Shown: positions 1-5,923 of the stretch, piece after piece
How positions within the stretch are numbered: position 1 is the stretch's first letter
How the letters are laid out: each line of letters begins with the position of its first letter
NCBI GenBank assembly: GCA_903938955.1
Contig: CAJAFJ010000522.1
Location: forward strand, 1-5,923
Source of the DNA: an uncultured beta proteobacterium
GTDB taxonomy: Bacteria > Pseudomonadota > Gammaproteobacteria > Burkholderiales > Burkholderiaceae
Length of the DNA stretch: 5,923 bases
Direction of reading: 5' to 3'
The notes under the pieces: generated by a model
Databases searched by the model: none
What the model was told of the DNA's origin: nothing
The model's input: the letters and a program-made list of their open reading frames with translations, nothing else
Made by a program: the position numbers and the translations under genes

Positions 1-1
1 G

Positions 2-124
2 CCCGCTGCGGGCGAGGACGAGCGGGACGAGGCGCGGCTGTTTTATGTCGGGGCGACGAGGGCGACGCAGCGGTTGGTGATTGGGGCTAGTGGGGATGGG
101 GGATTTGGGACGATGCTGAGGTGA
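2..124 (+). CDS. C-terminal end of a UvrD-like superfamily I DNA helicase (5' partial)
   Basis: The window opens inside this gene; only the last 40 codons before the TGA at 122-124 are present. The visible segment DEARLFYVGATRATQRLVIG matches helicase motif VI of UvrD/Rep-type superfamily I enzymes, in which an arginine in the (Y/F)VxxTRA stretch contacts the ATP gamma phosphate. The protein ends about 20 residues after this motif, so it lacks a long C-terminal tail. Such enzymes unwind DNA 3' to 5' using ATP. Which subfamily this is (UvrD, Rep, a NERD-linked helicase or another) cannot be told from the fragment. Bases 1-60 are very GC-rich (44 of 60), in strong contrast to the gene that follows 72 bases downstream. 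Confidence 0.8.
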   Translation, partial: PAAGEDERDEARLFYVGATRATQRLVIGASGDGGFGTMLR

Positions 125-196
125 CTTGGCGACGACCCGATCAAAACTTAAGTCGCTTCCCCAGACCAATAATCCAAAGCCAACTCACTCTGACAC

Positions 197-2191
197 ATGC
201 TGCACACCGCCTACTACGAAGCCGACCTTGCCACCTTCTGCAACGCCAATGAAAACGAGATACTTGGTGAGCTCACCACCAAGCACAGTTTTGCGCTTAA
301 AAATCAGCAGCGATACGCGTGGCAGCAGCAAATTACGCTGCTAAAGACATCTCTGATCGGTATCGCCACCGGTAGGATTTACTTTGAATTTTCTATCCCC
401 CGCATGGGCAAGCGGGCTGATGTCGTCGTGCTGGCAAGGGGTGTTGTTTTCGTCATTGAATTCAAGGTGGGGTCGACCACGTTTGACCACGCTGCGCTTG
501 AACAAGTGCATGACTATGCGTTGGATCTGAAAAACTTCCACAGGGGCAGCCACAACGCAACAATTCTGCCAATTTTGATCGCGACGAATGCGGTAAACCA
601 ACTGATTCCGACCTGTTGTTGGGCGGACGACAGCGTGGCCAAGCCCGTGTGCGCGGCCCCATCCAATCTGGGCGAGATTATTGAATTGGTTCTTGCCCAA
701 ACACAGACGCCCCAGATCGACCACGCGCAGTGGTCGTGTTCCGGTTACCAACCGACCCCCACCATCGTAGAAGCAGCGCAAGCGCTGTATCGCAACCATG
801 ACGTCAGTGAAATTGCTCGGTCTGGCGCGGATGCGGAAAATTTGGGACGTACTACCGACCGCATCAATGAACTGATTGAAAACGCAAAGGCCACAAACCG
901 AAAAGTCATTTGCTTCGTGACCGGCGTACCTGGTGCTGGCAAAACGCTTGCCGGCCTCAATATCGCTACCACCCGCGTGCTCGGTCACGCGGACGAGCAC
1001 GCTGTTTTTCTGTCGGGCAACGGTCCACTCGTCGATGTACTGAGAGAAGCTCTTGCCCGCGATCAAGCGGTTCGAGAAAACGTGCCAAAAAAAGATGCGA
1101 CCCGCAAGGTGTCCGGGTTTGTCCAAAACATCCACCATTTCAGAGACGAGGCGCTTCGCGACCTCAAAGCACCCGTTGAACGCGTGGTGGTTTTTGATGA
1201 GGCGCAGCGCGCTTGGAACCGGGATCAGGCAACAAAATTCATGCAGCAGAAGCGAGGGCACGCTGACTTCGATATGTCCGAGCCCGCTTTTTTGGTGGGC
1301 GTCATGGATCGCCATGAGTCGTGGTGCGTCATCGTTTGCTTAATCGGTGGTGGTCAGGAGATCAATACCGGCGAAGGAGGATTAGCCGAGTGGCTCGGTG
1401 TGATGGGCCAGCAATTTGCGCATTGGGACGTGCACGTATCGAGTCGGCTTGATGACCTCGACTACATCTGGGATACCGAGACGAGTGCAGCACTGAAGAA
1501 AGTGGTTGCGACCAAAGATGAAGCGTTGCACTTGGGCGTCTCAATGCGTTCGTTTCGCGCGGAGTCGCTCTCCGAGTTCGTAGCCCATGTCATTGAAAAC
1601 AGGCCGGCAGATGCGCGTAGAGCCTACGCAAAAATCGCAAATCGCTATCCGATTCAACTGACCCGTGATCTCAGCACTGCCCGCCAGTGGCTGCGGAGCA
1701 AGGCGCGCGGAAGCGAGCGATTTGGTCTTGTTGCCTCTTCTGGCGCGAATCGACTTCGCCCAGAGGGCATTTTCATGAAGTCGCAGATTGACGCGCCTGT
1801 TTGGTTTCTGAATGACCGAACCGATGTGCGTTCCTCGTATTACCTTGAGGAAGTAGCGAGTGAATTTGATATTCAAGGACTCGAACTGGATTGGACTGGG
1901 GTGTGCTGGGATGCCGACTTTCGGTTTGAAGCTGGATTCTGGAAGCACTACAGCTTTCGCGGCACCAAATGGCAGCGTTCAAATGCCACTGAAAAGCAAC
2001 TGTTGTTGAAGAACGCGTACCGAGTGATCTTGACCCGTGCGCGCCAAGGGATGGTGATATTTGTGCCGCAAGGTAGCTCAACCGATGTCACTCGGCCTTA
2101 CGCCTACTACGACCAGACATTCGACTACTTGCGATCTTGTGGCTTAGCTGAATTGTTCGCTGGGCCTGAACCTATATCAGCAACAATTTAG
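197..2191 (+). CDS. Nuclease-helicase fusion: PD-(D/E)XK-like N-terminus plus DUF2075 (Schlafen group 3-like) helicase domain
   Basis: This 664-residue protein has two parts. Residues 1 to about 175 resemble a restriction-endonuclease fold: E64, then GKRAD with D75, then VIEFK with E88 and K90, giving the D-x(12)-E-x-K spacing of PD-(D/E)XK nucleases. Residues about 235-625 form an ATPase/helicase of the DUF2075 (PF09848) type. Walker A is GVPGAGKT (243-250), Walker B is VVFDEAQ (331-337), a Q-containing motif is GGGQEINTGE (384-393), a motif V-like stretch is DIQGLELDW (558-566), and a motif VI-like stretch is ILTRARQG (611-618). All key residues look intact. The ATG at 197 is the most upstream start in frame, because TGA sits at 191-193; no clear Shine-Dalgarno sequence precedes it. 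A role in acting on foreign or damaged nucleic acid is inferred, and the substrate is unknown. A sampled line (1081-1140) is 30/60 G+C against 40/60 in the Fic gene (3541-3600), consistent with horizontal acquisition. Confidence 0.85.
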   Translation: MLHTAYYEADLATFCNANENEILGELTTKHSFALKNQQRYAWQQQITLLKTSLIGIATGRIYFEFSIPRMGKRADVVVLARGVVFVIEFKVGSTTFDHAALEQVHDYALDLKNFHRGSHNATILPILIATNAVNQLIPTCCWADDSVAKPVCAAPSNLGEIIELVLAQTQTPQIDHAQWSCSGYQPTPTIVEAAQALYRNHDVSEIARSGADAENLGRTTDRINELIENAKATNRKVICFVTGVPGAGKTLAGLNIATTRVLGHADEHAVFLSGNGPLVDVLREALARDQAVRENVPKKDATRKVSGFVQNIHHFRDEALRDLKAPVERVVVFDEAQRAWNRDQATKFMQQKRGHADFDMSEPAFLVGVMDRHESWCVIVCLIGGGQEINTGEGGLAEWLGVMGQQFAHWDVHVSSRLDDLDYIWDTETSAALKKVVATKDEALHLGVSMRSFRAESLSEFVAHVIENRPADARRAYAKIANRYPIQLTRDLSTARQWLRSKARGSERFGLVASSGANRLRPEGIFMKSQIDAPVWFLNDRTDVRSSYYLEEVASEFDIQGLELDWTGVCWDADFRFEAGFWKHYSFRGTKWQRSNATEKQLLLKNAYRVILTRARQGMVIFVPQGSSTDVTRPYAYYDQTFDYLRSCGLAELFAGPEPISATI

Positions 2192-2225
2192 CAAAATTCA
2201 ATCAGCTTTCAGGAAACCAAGACCT

Positions 2226-2237
2226 TGCGTGCACGCA
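2226..2237. repeat. 12-bp perfect palindrome between the nuclease-helicase and VOC genes
   Basis: TGCGTGCACGCA reads identically on both strands, with one further pair (C2224/G2239) after a mismatch. It has no loop and no following T-run, so it does not look like a terminator. It could be a dimer-binding site for a regulator or a chance palindrome; nothing else in the sequence decides between these. Confidence 0.25.
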
Positions 2238-2309
2238 GGCCCAGCACACCTTGAATAAGGGTCGTCTACCATGCACCCGGACCAATTTCGCCCAATCAAG
2301 GGCTCCTAC

Positions 2310-2313
2310 GGAG
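2310..2313 (+). promoter_or_regulatory. Ribosome binding site that fixes the VOC gene start
   Basis: GGAG lies 6 bases before the ATG at 2320. This supports 2320 as the start over the in-frame TTG at 2251, which would add 23 residues with no resemblance to the VOC fold. Confidence 0.6.
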
Positions 2314-2319
2314 AAAGCT

Positions 2320-2703
2320 ATGTTCAGTCATGTGGTGCTTGGTGTGAATGATCTTGAGGTCTCGAAGAAGTTTTACGATGCGCTGCTCGGCACGCAGGGG
2401 ATTGGCCCCGGGGTGGCCAACAACAAGAACCGCTATTTCTACCGCAGCCCCACGGGTCTGTTCGGCATCACCTCACCCATCAATGGCGAGCCCGCGACCC
2501 ACGGCAATGGCAGCACCATTGGGTTTGCCATGGCATCGCCCGAGCACGCGGACGCCTTTCATACGGCTGGCGTGACCCACGGCGGCACCACCTGCGAAGA
2601 CCCGCCGGGCTGGCGCGAAGGCCCGACAGGCCCGCTCTACCTGGCGTATCTGCGCGATCCCGATGGCAACAAGCTCTGCGCGCTGCACCGGTCTGTCAAA
2701 TAA
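2320..2703 (+). CDS. VOC-family (glyoxalase/bleomycin-resistance fold) protein
   Basis: This 127-residue protein has the usual length of a single-domain VOC protein with two beta-alpha-beta-beta-beta modules. The first module opens with FSHVVLGVNDLEVSKKFYDA (2-21), the typical strand with a histidine (H4) followed by an amphipathic helix. The second contains GSTIGFAMAS (64-73) and ends with the family hallmark DPDGNKLCALHR (113-124). Members bind a divalent metal and act on small molecules such as methylglyoxal adducts or aromatic diols, or bind drugs; the substrate here cannot be named. H4 and H61 could be metal ligands, but the position that is often glutamate in the final strand is K118, so classical glyoxalase I activity is doubtful. 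It is probably a soluble cytoplasmic protein, as no signal peptide is seen. Start chosen from the GGAG at 2310-2313. It appears to be transcribed alone or with the weakly linked upstream gene. Confidence 0.85.
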   Translation: MFSHVVLGVNDLEVSKKFYDALLGTQGIGPGVANNKNRYFYRSPTGLFGITSPINGEPATHGNGSTIGFAMASPEHADAFHTAGVTHGGTTCEDPPGWREGPTGPLYLAYLRDPDGNKLCALHRSVK

Positions 2704-2763
2704 TTTAGCTTGCGGCGCGGAAGTTTCAACTTTCATCTCACGTCGCCTGAGCCAATTCAACAA

Positions 2764-2792
2764 CAATACGGCTCACAAATTGAGCCGTATTG
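2764..2792. promoter_or_regulatory. Inverted-repeat operator upstream of the Fic gene
   Basis: CAATACGGCTCA (2764-2775) and TGAGCCGTATTG (2781-2792) are perfect 12-bp inverted copies separated by CAAAT. A third copy in direct orientation, ATGCGGCTCA at 2799-2808, matches ATACGGCTCA at 9 of 10 positions and covers both candidate ATG codons of the Fic gene. The first and third copies are offset by 33 bases, about three helical turns. The position over the promoter and start, with a winged helix at the C-terminus of the encoded protein, suggests an autoregulatory operator; the binding protein is inferred. The hairpin is not followed by a T-run, so a terminator for the VOC gene is less likely. 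Confidence 0.7.
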
Positions 2793-2794
2793 AC

Positions 2795-2800
2795 TAAAAT
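2795..2800 (+). promoter_or_regulatory. Possible -10 element of the Fic promoter
   Basis: TAAAAT matches the sigma-70 consensus TATAAT at 5 of 6 positions. With a 17-base spacer, the -35 region would fall at 2772-2777 (CTCACA, 4 of 6 against TTGACA), partly inside the left arm of the inverted repeat. Transcription would then begin near 2807, almost at the ATG at 2808, implying a leaderless message. This is a by-eye match only. Confidence 0.35.
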
Positions 2801-2807
2801 GCGGCTC

Positions 2808-3995
2808 ATGACCTCCTCATCACAAGCCGCACAACCCACCTACATCTGGCAACACCCCGGCTGGCCGACGCTGGTGTTTGATGGTGCGACCGTGGCGCAC
2901 GACCTGCATGTGGCTCATTTGCAGATGGGGCGGTTGTTGGGTTTGCTGGACGCCATTGGCTTGACCGATGCACAGGAGATCACCCGTGAGCTATGGGTGC
3001 AAGAGGCCATCGCCACGGCGGCGATTGAGGGGGAGCAGCTTGATCTGACGGCCGTTCGGTCGTCGGTGGCGCACCGCCTGGGGCTGGCCGATGCCCCCGC
3101 CCGCGACCGCCATGTGGATGGCTTGGTGGCGGTGATGCAGGACGCCACCAGCGGCTACCCATTGGCGTTGGACAGTGACCGTTTGTGTCGCTGGCAGTCG
3201 GCCCTGTTTCCGGGGGGCACGTCGGGTCTGCGTCGGATTGCCGTTGGGCGTTACCGCGACCACACCGACCCGATGCAGATCGTCAGCGGGCGGCAGGGGC
3301 ACGAGGTGGTGCATTACACCGCGCCTGCGTCAGCGCAGGTTGCGGCTGAAATGGAAAAATTTTTGGACTGGTTTGAGGCCACGCGCCCCACCAGCGATGC
3401 TGCCCCCAGCCTCAACGGCCTGGCCCGCGCCGCGCTGGCGCATGTGTGGTTTGAGTCGATTCACCCGTTTGAAGACGGCAATGGCCGCCTGGGGCGCGCC
3501 ATTGTGGACCTGGCGCTGGCGCAGGCGGTGGGCGCACCCGCGCGCTTGCTGGGCATGTCGCGGCAACTGTTGGCGGTCAGGGCCGCGTATTACGACGCCT
3601 TGAGCCAGGCGCAGTCCGGTGGGCTGGACGTGACGCCGTGGGTGCGATGGTTTGTGCAGGCGTTCACGCAGGGCTGCATTCAATCGCAGGCGGTGGTGAA
3701 GCAGGCGCTGGACAAGGCCAGCTTCAGGCAACGCGCCGCCAGCCTGGCGGTTAATGAGCGGCAAAGCAGGGTGCTGAGCCGTTTGCTGGACGCGGGCAGC
3801 AGCGCGTTGGGCGGCGGCTTTCTTGGCGGCATGACGGCGGATAAATACAGCAAGATCACCGGCAGCTCCAAAGCCACCGCCACCCGCGATCTGACAGAGT
3901 TGCTGCGCCATGGCTTGCTCAAAGTGGAAGGCGTCGGCAAGGCCACGCGTTATGCGGTCAATGTCGAAGGCTGGAGTCAACCCGGCACGCGTTGA
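2808..3995 (+). CDS. Fic-family AMPylase with DUF4172 N-terminus and C-terminal winged helix
   Basis: Fic proteins transfer AMP from ATP onto hydroxyl side chains of target proteins. Numbered from ATG 2808, this 395-residue protein begins with a DUF4172-type segment (YIWQHPGWP, 12-20). It continues with TAAIEG (70-75), which fits the (S/T)xxxE(G/N) inhibitory-helix motif of class II Fic proteins, whose glutamate blocks ATP binding in an active orientation. The core Fic motif HPFEDGNGRLGR (219-230) is complete, with catalytic H219 and the anion-binding GNGR. The C-terminus (about 340-388) looks like a winged helix: SSKATATRDLTELLRHG, then a wing ending in ATRYAV. The layout resembles the stand-alone Fic proteins of Shewanella and Bacteroides with solved structures. 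Starts at 2790 (TTG), 2799 (ATG) and 2808 (ATG) are all in frame and none has a Shine-Dalgarno; 2808 is preferred because of the promoter position. There is no separate antitoxin gene beside it. The target protein is unknown. Confidence 0.9.
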   Translation: MTSSSQAAQPTYIWQHPGWPTLVFDGATVAHDLHVAHLQMGRLLGLLDAIGLTDAQEITRELWVQEAIATAAIEGEQLDLTAVRSSVAHRLGLADAPARDRHVDGLVAVMQDATSGYPLALDSDRLCRWQSALFPGGTSGLRRIAVGRYRDHTDPMQIVSGRQGHEVVHYTAPASAQVAAEMEKFLDWFEATRPTSDAAPSLNGLARAALAHVWFESIHPFEDGNGRLGRAIVDLALAQAVGAPARLLGMSRQLLAVRAAYYDALSQAQSGGLDVTPWVRWFVQAFTQGCIQSQAVVKQALDKASFRQRAASLAVNERQSRVLSRLLDAGSSALGGGFLGGMTADKYSKITGSSKATATRDLTELLRHGLLKVEGVGKATRYAVNVEGWSQPGTR

Positions 3996-4031
3996 ATTGC
4001 CACAACAGCGAATCGCTATTTGCATATAAAA

Positions 4032-4676
4032 CTACCGCGCACACCGAAACGTCAAGTTCAGCCGTCGCCGCCCCAGCAGCGCGTGTTCGCCATCGGCCAG
4101 TGCGTTCACACCGTGGTAGGCCAGCCGCGATGGTCCGCCCCATACCACCACGTCGCCATGCACCAGCCGGTATCGCTGGGGGCGGTCTTTGCGGCTGGGG
4201 GTGCCAAATAAAAACACTGCGGGCAGCCCCAGCGAGAGCGAGACGATGGGGGCGCGCAGGTCTCGTTCATTTTTGTCCTGGTGCAGCGAGAGTTTGGCGC
4301 CGGGCACGTATTGGTTGATCAGGCAGGCGTCGGGCAAAAAGTGGGGGTAACCGGCCTGCGCTGCGGCGCTCTGGGCCAGCGCCATCAGGCAGGCGGGCAT
4401 GGCGGGCCAGGGCTGGCCCGTGAGTGGGTCACAGGCGGCGTAGCGGTAGCCGCTGGTGCTAGAGGTCCAGCCCAGCGGGCCGCAGTTGCTCATGGCGACC
4501 GACATGGTGTAGCCGCCGGGGGTTTGCATGTGGCGCAAGGGGGCTTGCTGGAGGACGGTCTCGATGGCTTGCAACAGCGCTGCATCCCCCTCACGCGCAA
4601 AGCCGTGCAGCAGCACCGCGCCGGGTGCGATGTGCGTCAGCGCGGCTTCGGGGGGCAGGTCGTCAAACAGGTCCAT
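4032..4676 (-). CDS. alkB: AlkB, DNA/RNA oxidative demethylase
   Basis: AlkB is an Fe(II)- and 2-oxoglutarate-dependent dioxygenase that removes methyl groups from 1-methyladenine and 3-methylcytosine in DNA and RNA, releasing formaldehyde. The 214-residue product is nearly the length of E. coli AlkB (216). Shared stretches include TPGGYTMSVAMSNCG (52-66), PGAKLSLHQDKNE (125-137), DLRAPIVSLSLGLPA (139-153) and HGDVVVWGG (173-181). Iron ligands H132, D134 and H188 are present, as are the 2-oxoglutarate-binding arginines in RLNLTFR (R205, R211, with N207). No key residue is missing. The start at 4676 aligns MDLFDD with the N-terminus of E. coli AlkB; the open frame runs on to 4832, but that extension resembles nothing. 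No Shine-Dalgarno is seen. Unlike E. coli, no ada gene is adjacent. The gene converges on the Fic gene across 36 bases and diverges from the SRPBCC gene. Confidence 0.96.
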   Translation of the reverse strand: MDLFDDLPPEAALTHIAPGAVLLHGFAREGDAALLQAIETVLQQAPLRHMQTPGGYTMSVAMSNCGPLGWTSSTSGYRYAACDPLTGQPWPAMPACLMALAQSAAAQAGYPHFLPDACLINQYVPGAKLSLHQDKNERDLRAPIVSLSLGLPAVFLFGTPSRKDRPQRYRLVHGDVVVWGGPSRLAYHGVNALADGEHALLGRRRLNLTFRCAR

Positions 4677-4787
4677 TGGGGTTGATTTTGCTTTTTTTGA
4701 ATCCGCTATGCACAATTGATTTCTCACCCCCGTCGTGAACGCTTGAAGCCAGGCGTCGCGGCATTTCAAACTGAAAGAAAACAGACC
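4677..4787. promoter_or_regulatory. Divergent intergenic region between alkB and the SRPBCC gene
   Basis: This 111-base gap must hold the promoters of both divergent genes. It is richer in A/T than its surroundings and contains a run of seven T at 4692-4698 (A-run on the alkB coding strand, about 15 bases before its ATG). No convincing -35/-10 pair or E. coli-style Ada box was picked out by eye, so regulation of alkB by the adaptive response is not supported here. Confidence 0.4.
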
Positions 4788-5234
4788 ATGCCTACCAACA
4801 CCGTTCAGCTTCACCGCGTCATTCGCGCCCAACCCGAGCGCCTCTACCGGGCATTTTTGGATGCTGATGCCCTCGCCAAGTGGCTACCGCCCTATGGGTT
4901 CACCTGCAAGGTCCATCACATGGACGCCACGGTGGGCGGCACTTTCAAAATGTCGTTCACCAATTTCGGCACCGGCCACGGCCACAGCTTTGGGGGTGAG
5001 TACCTGGAGCTGGTGCCCGCGACCCGCATTTGCTACACCGACAAGTTTGACGACCCGAACCTGCCCGGCACCATGAAGACCACCGTCACTTTCAAGCCCG
5101 TGCTCTGTGGCACCGACTTGAGCATCGTGCAAGAGGGCGTCCCCGAGGTCATCCCGGTGGAGATGTGCTACCTGGGCTGGCAAGAGTCCCTGGCACAACT
5201 CGCCACACTGGTCGAGCCACAAATTCCGGACTGA
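4788..5234 (+). CDS. SRPBCC (START/Bet v1-like, AHSA1-type) family protein
   Basis: This 148-residue protein matches the short AHSA1-type branch of the SRPBCC fold, a helix-grip barrel with a deep hydrophobic cavity for lipids or small ligands. The diagnostic opening is HRVIRAQPERLYRAFLDADA (9-28) followed by KWLPPYGF (31-38), a common pattern of strand, helix and a W-P turn. The middle (GGTFKMSF, GGEYLELVPATRICYTDKF) gives the strand series, and the end, GWQESLAQLATLVE (130-143), is the long C-terminal helix. The fold does not reveal the ligand; bacterial members are often unassigned. An in-frame TTG at 4716 would add 24 residues unlike the family, so ATG 4788 is preferred, with only a weak purine stretch (GAAAG, 4773-4777) upstream. 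The last 86 bases overlap the oppositely oriented treY gene. Confidence 0.85.
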   Translation: MPTNTVQLHRVIRAQPERLYRAFLDADALAKWLPPYGFTCKVHHMDATVGGTFKMSFTNFGTGHGHSFGGEYLELVPATRICYTDKFDDPNLPGTMKTTVTFKPVLCGTDLSIVQEGVPEVIPVEMCYLGWQESLAQLATLVEPQIPD

Positions 5235-5923
5235 GGCTGGCGCCCAGCAGGGCCGCCGCAGGCAGGCGCTCGAACGCCGCGCCCAGCATGATGCGCCCGT
5301 GCGCAACGAGGCGTGTCGCACCGCCAAGTGCATCGGTGAGCCGGGTGCCGTCGGGCAGGTTGACGGTGACGGCGGTGTCGGCCCAGGCAGCTTCGCCCAG
5401 TGGCGACTGGTTTGCCTCGCCCAATAACCGGGCAAACAGCCGCCCGGCAATCACCACCAGGGTGGTGCCCTCAAAGTGGCGGGCAAAGGCGACGACATGC
5501 TCGGCGTGTGCGCCACTGACCCTGAGCGCGGTGTAGTCCCCATCGCGAAACAGGGCTGGCTGCGCCTGGCGCAGGGCCAGCAGGCGCCACGTCATCCACA
5601 ACTTGGCCCGGCCGTCTTGCGGGGTGGTCATCAGCGTGGCCAGTTGCGCCGGGTCGAGTACTGCCAGCGCGGCCAGCGTTTGCGCCAGCGTGGCGTAGTC
5701 CACCGGTCGGCGGTTGTCCGGGTCCACCAGCGTCAGGCTGATGGTCTCGTGCCCCTGGTACAGATCCGGCACACCCGGTGACGTCAACTTGAGCAGGGTT
5801 GTGCTCAGGCTGTTGAGCGCACCGAACCACGCCAGCGTGGTGCCGAGGGCCTGCACCTGGTCGAGCAAGGGGTTGTCATCAAGACGCCCCAGCAGCGCGC
5901 GCACAAAGCCTTCAAGCGCGGCC
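5149..5923 (-). CDS. treY: Maltooligosyltrehalose synthase, C-terminal part (5' end beyond the window)
   Basis: TreY is a GH13-family enzyme that turns the reducing-end alpha-1,4 link of maltooligosaccharides into an alpha,alpha-1,1 link; TreZ then releases trehalose. The window holds the last 257 codons or so and the frame stays open to the right edge. The signature LTSPGVPDLYQG (codons at about 5752-5784) followed by LVDPDNRRPVDY is characteristic of TreY near the end of its barrel. The central catalytic acid residues lie outside the window. The rest is the C-terminal beta domain, reaching the usual family ending around RLPAAALL. About 27 further residues of low-complexity character (ending STSPPG) follow before the TGA at 5151-5149, and these lie antisense within the SRPBCC gene. 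treZ and other glycogen/trehalose genes would be expected beyond the right edge. Confidence 0.92.
   Translation of the reverse strand, partial: AALEGFVRALLGRLDDNPLLDQVQALGTTLAWFGALNSLSTTLLKLTSPGVPDLYQGHETISLTLVDPDNRRPVDYATLAQTLAALAVLDPAQLATLMTTPQDGRAKLWMTWRLLALRQAQPALFRDGDYTALRVSGAHAEHVVAFARHFEGTTLVVIAGRLFARLLGEANQSPLGEAAWADTAVTVNLPDGTRLTDALGGATRLVAHGRIMLGAAFERLPAAALLGASLSPEFVARPVWRVVPGTLASPGSTSPPG

Noticed and set aside
125..196. Promoter for the nuclease-helicase gene
   Set aside because: TTGGCG at 126-131 and AT-rich patches around 168-175 are present, but no -35/-10 pair with acceptable spacing was found by eye.
341..1315. 324-codon open frame on the minus strand
   Set aside because: It lies wholly inside the nuclease-helicase gene, whose protein has intact motifs; the antisense product resembles no family.
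2251..2319. N-terminal extension of the VOC gene from TTG 2251
   Set aside because: The added 23 residues do not fit the VOC fold, and a GGAG ribosome site sits 6 bases before ATG 2320.
125..2319. Direct repeats (attachment or target-site duplications) flanking the GC-poor gene
   Set aside because: Comparing 125-196 with 2192-2319 by eye showed no shared repeat beyond a few bases, and no integrase or transposase is present.
4005..4016. Short hairpin AGCG-AAT-CGCT between the convergent Fic and alkB genes as a terminator
   Set aside because: The stem is only about 4 bp and no T-run follows on either strand.
3330..4025. 231-codon minus-strand open frame antisense to the Fic gene
   Set aside because: High-GC shadow frame; the Fic frame carries recognisable domains throughout.
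4677..4832. N-terminal extension of alkB to 4832
   Set aside because: E. coli AlkB aligns from MDLFDD at 4676, and the extension would cover the start of the divergent SRPBCC gene.

Overview
This window looks like chromosomal DNA from a high-GC proteobacterium, most likely a betaproteobacterium of the order Burkholderiales. The evidence is an AlkB very close to the Escherichia coli protein, a GC-rich TreY end, and a DUF4172-type Fic protein. That placement is inferred from gene content and base composition; no database search was run.

Layout, left to right. Bases 2-124 (+) are the last 40 codons of a UvrD-like superfamily I helicase. After 72 bases comes a 664-residue protein (197-2191, +) that joins an N-terminal PD-(D/E)XK-type nuclease region to a DUF2075/Schlafen-group-3-like helicase domain. 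It is visibly less GC-rich than its neighbours and is the most likely accessory, possibly defence-related, gene here. Next are a small VOC/glyoxalase-fold enzyme (2320-2703, +) and a Fic-family AMPylase with a C-terminal winged helix (about 2808-3995, +). The Fic gene is preceded by a perfect 12-bp inverted repeat with a third repeat copy over the start codons, which reads like a self-regulating operator. On the opposite strand, alkB (4032-4676, -) encodes a complete DNA/RNA-alkylation repair dioxygenase. It is divergent from an SRPBCC/AHSA1-fold protein (4788-5234, +). At the right edge is the C-terminal third or so of treY, maltooligosyltrehalose synthase (5149 to the edge, -), whose last 27 or so codons run antisense into the SRPBCC gene.

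The genes do not form one pathway. The window is a mosaic of housekeeping functions (trehalose synthesis, alkylation repair), small stand-alone enzymes, and two accessory-type genes, the nuclease-helicase and the self-regulated Fic. No RNA genes, CRISPR arrays, transposons, phage genes or convincing rho-independent terminators were seen. All gaps between genes are shorter than 130 bases. The clearest undescribed-looking structure is the triple-repeat operator at the Fic start; the best candidate for a biological system is the nuclease-helicase protein.
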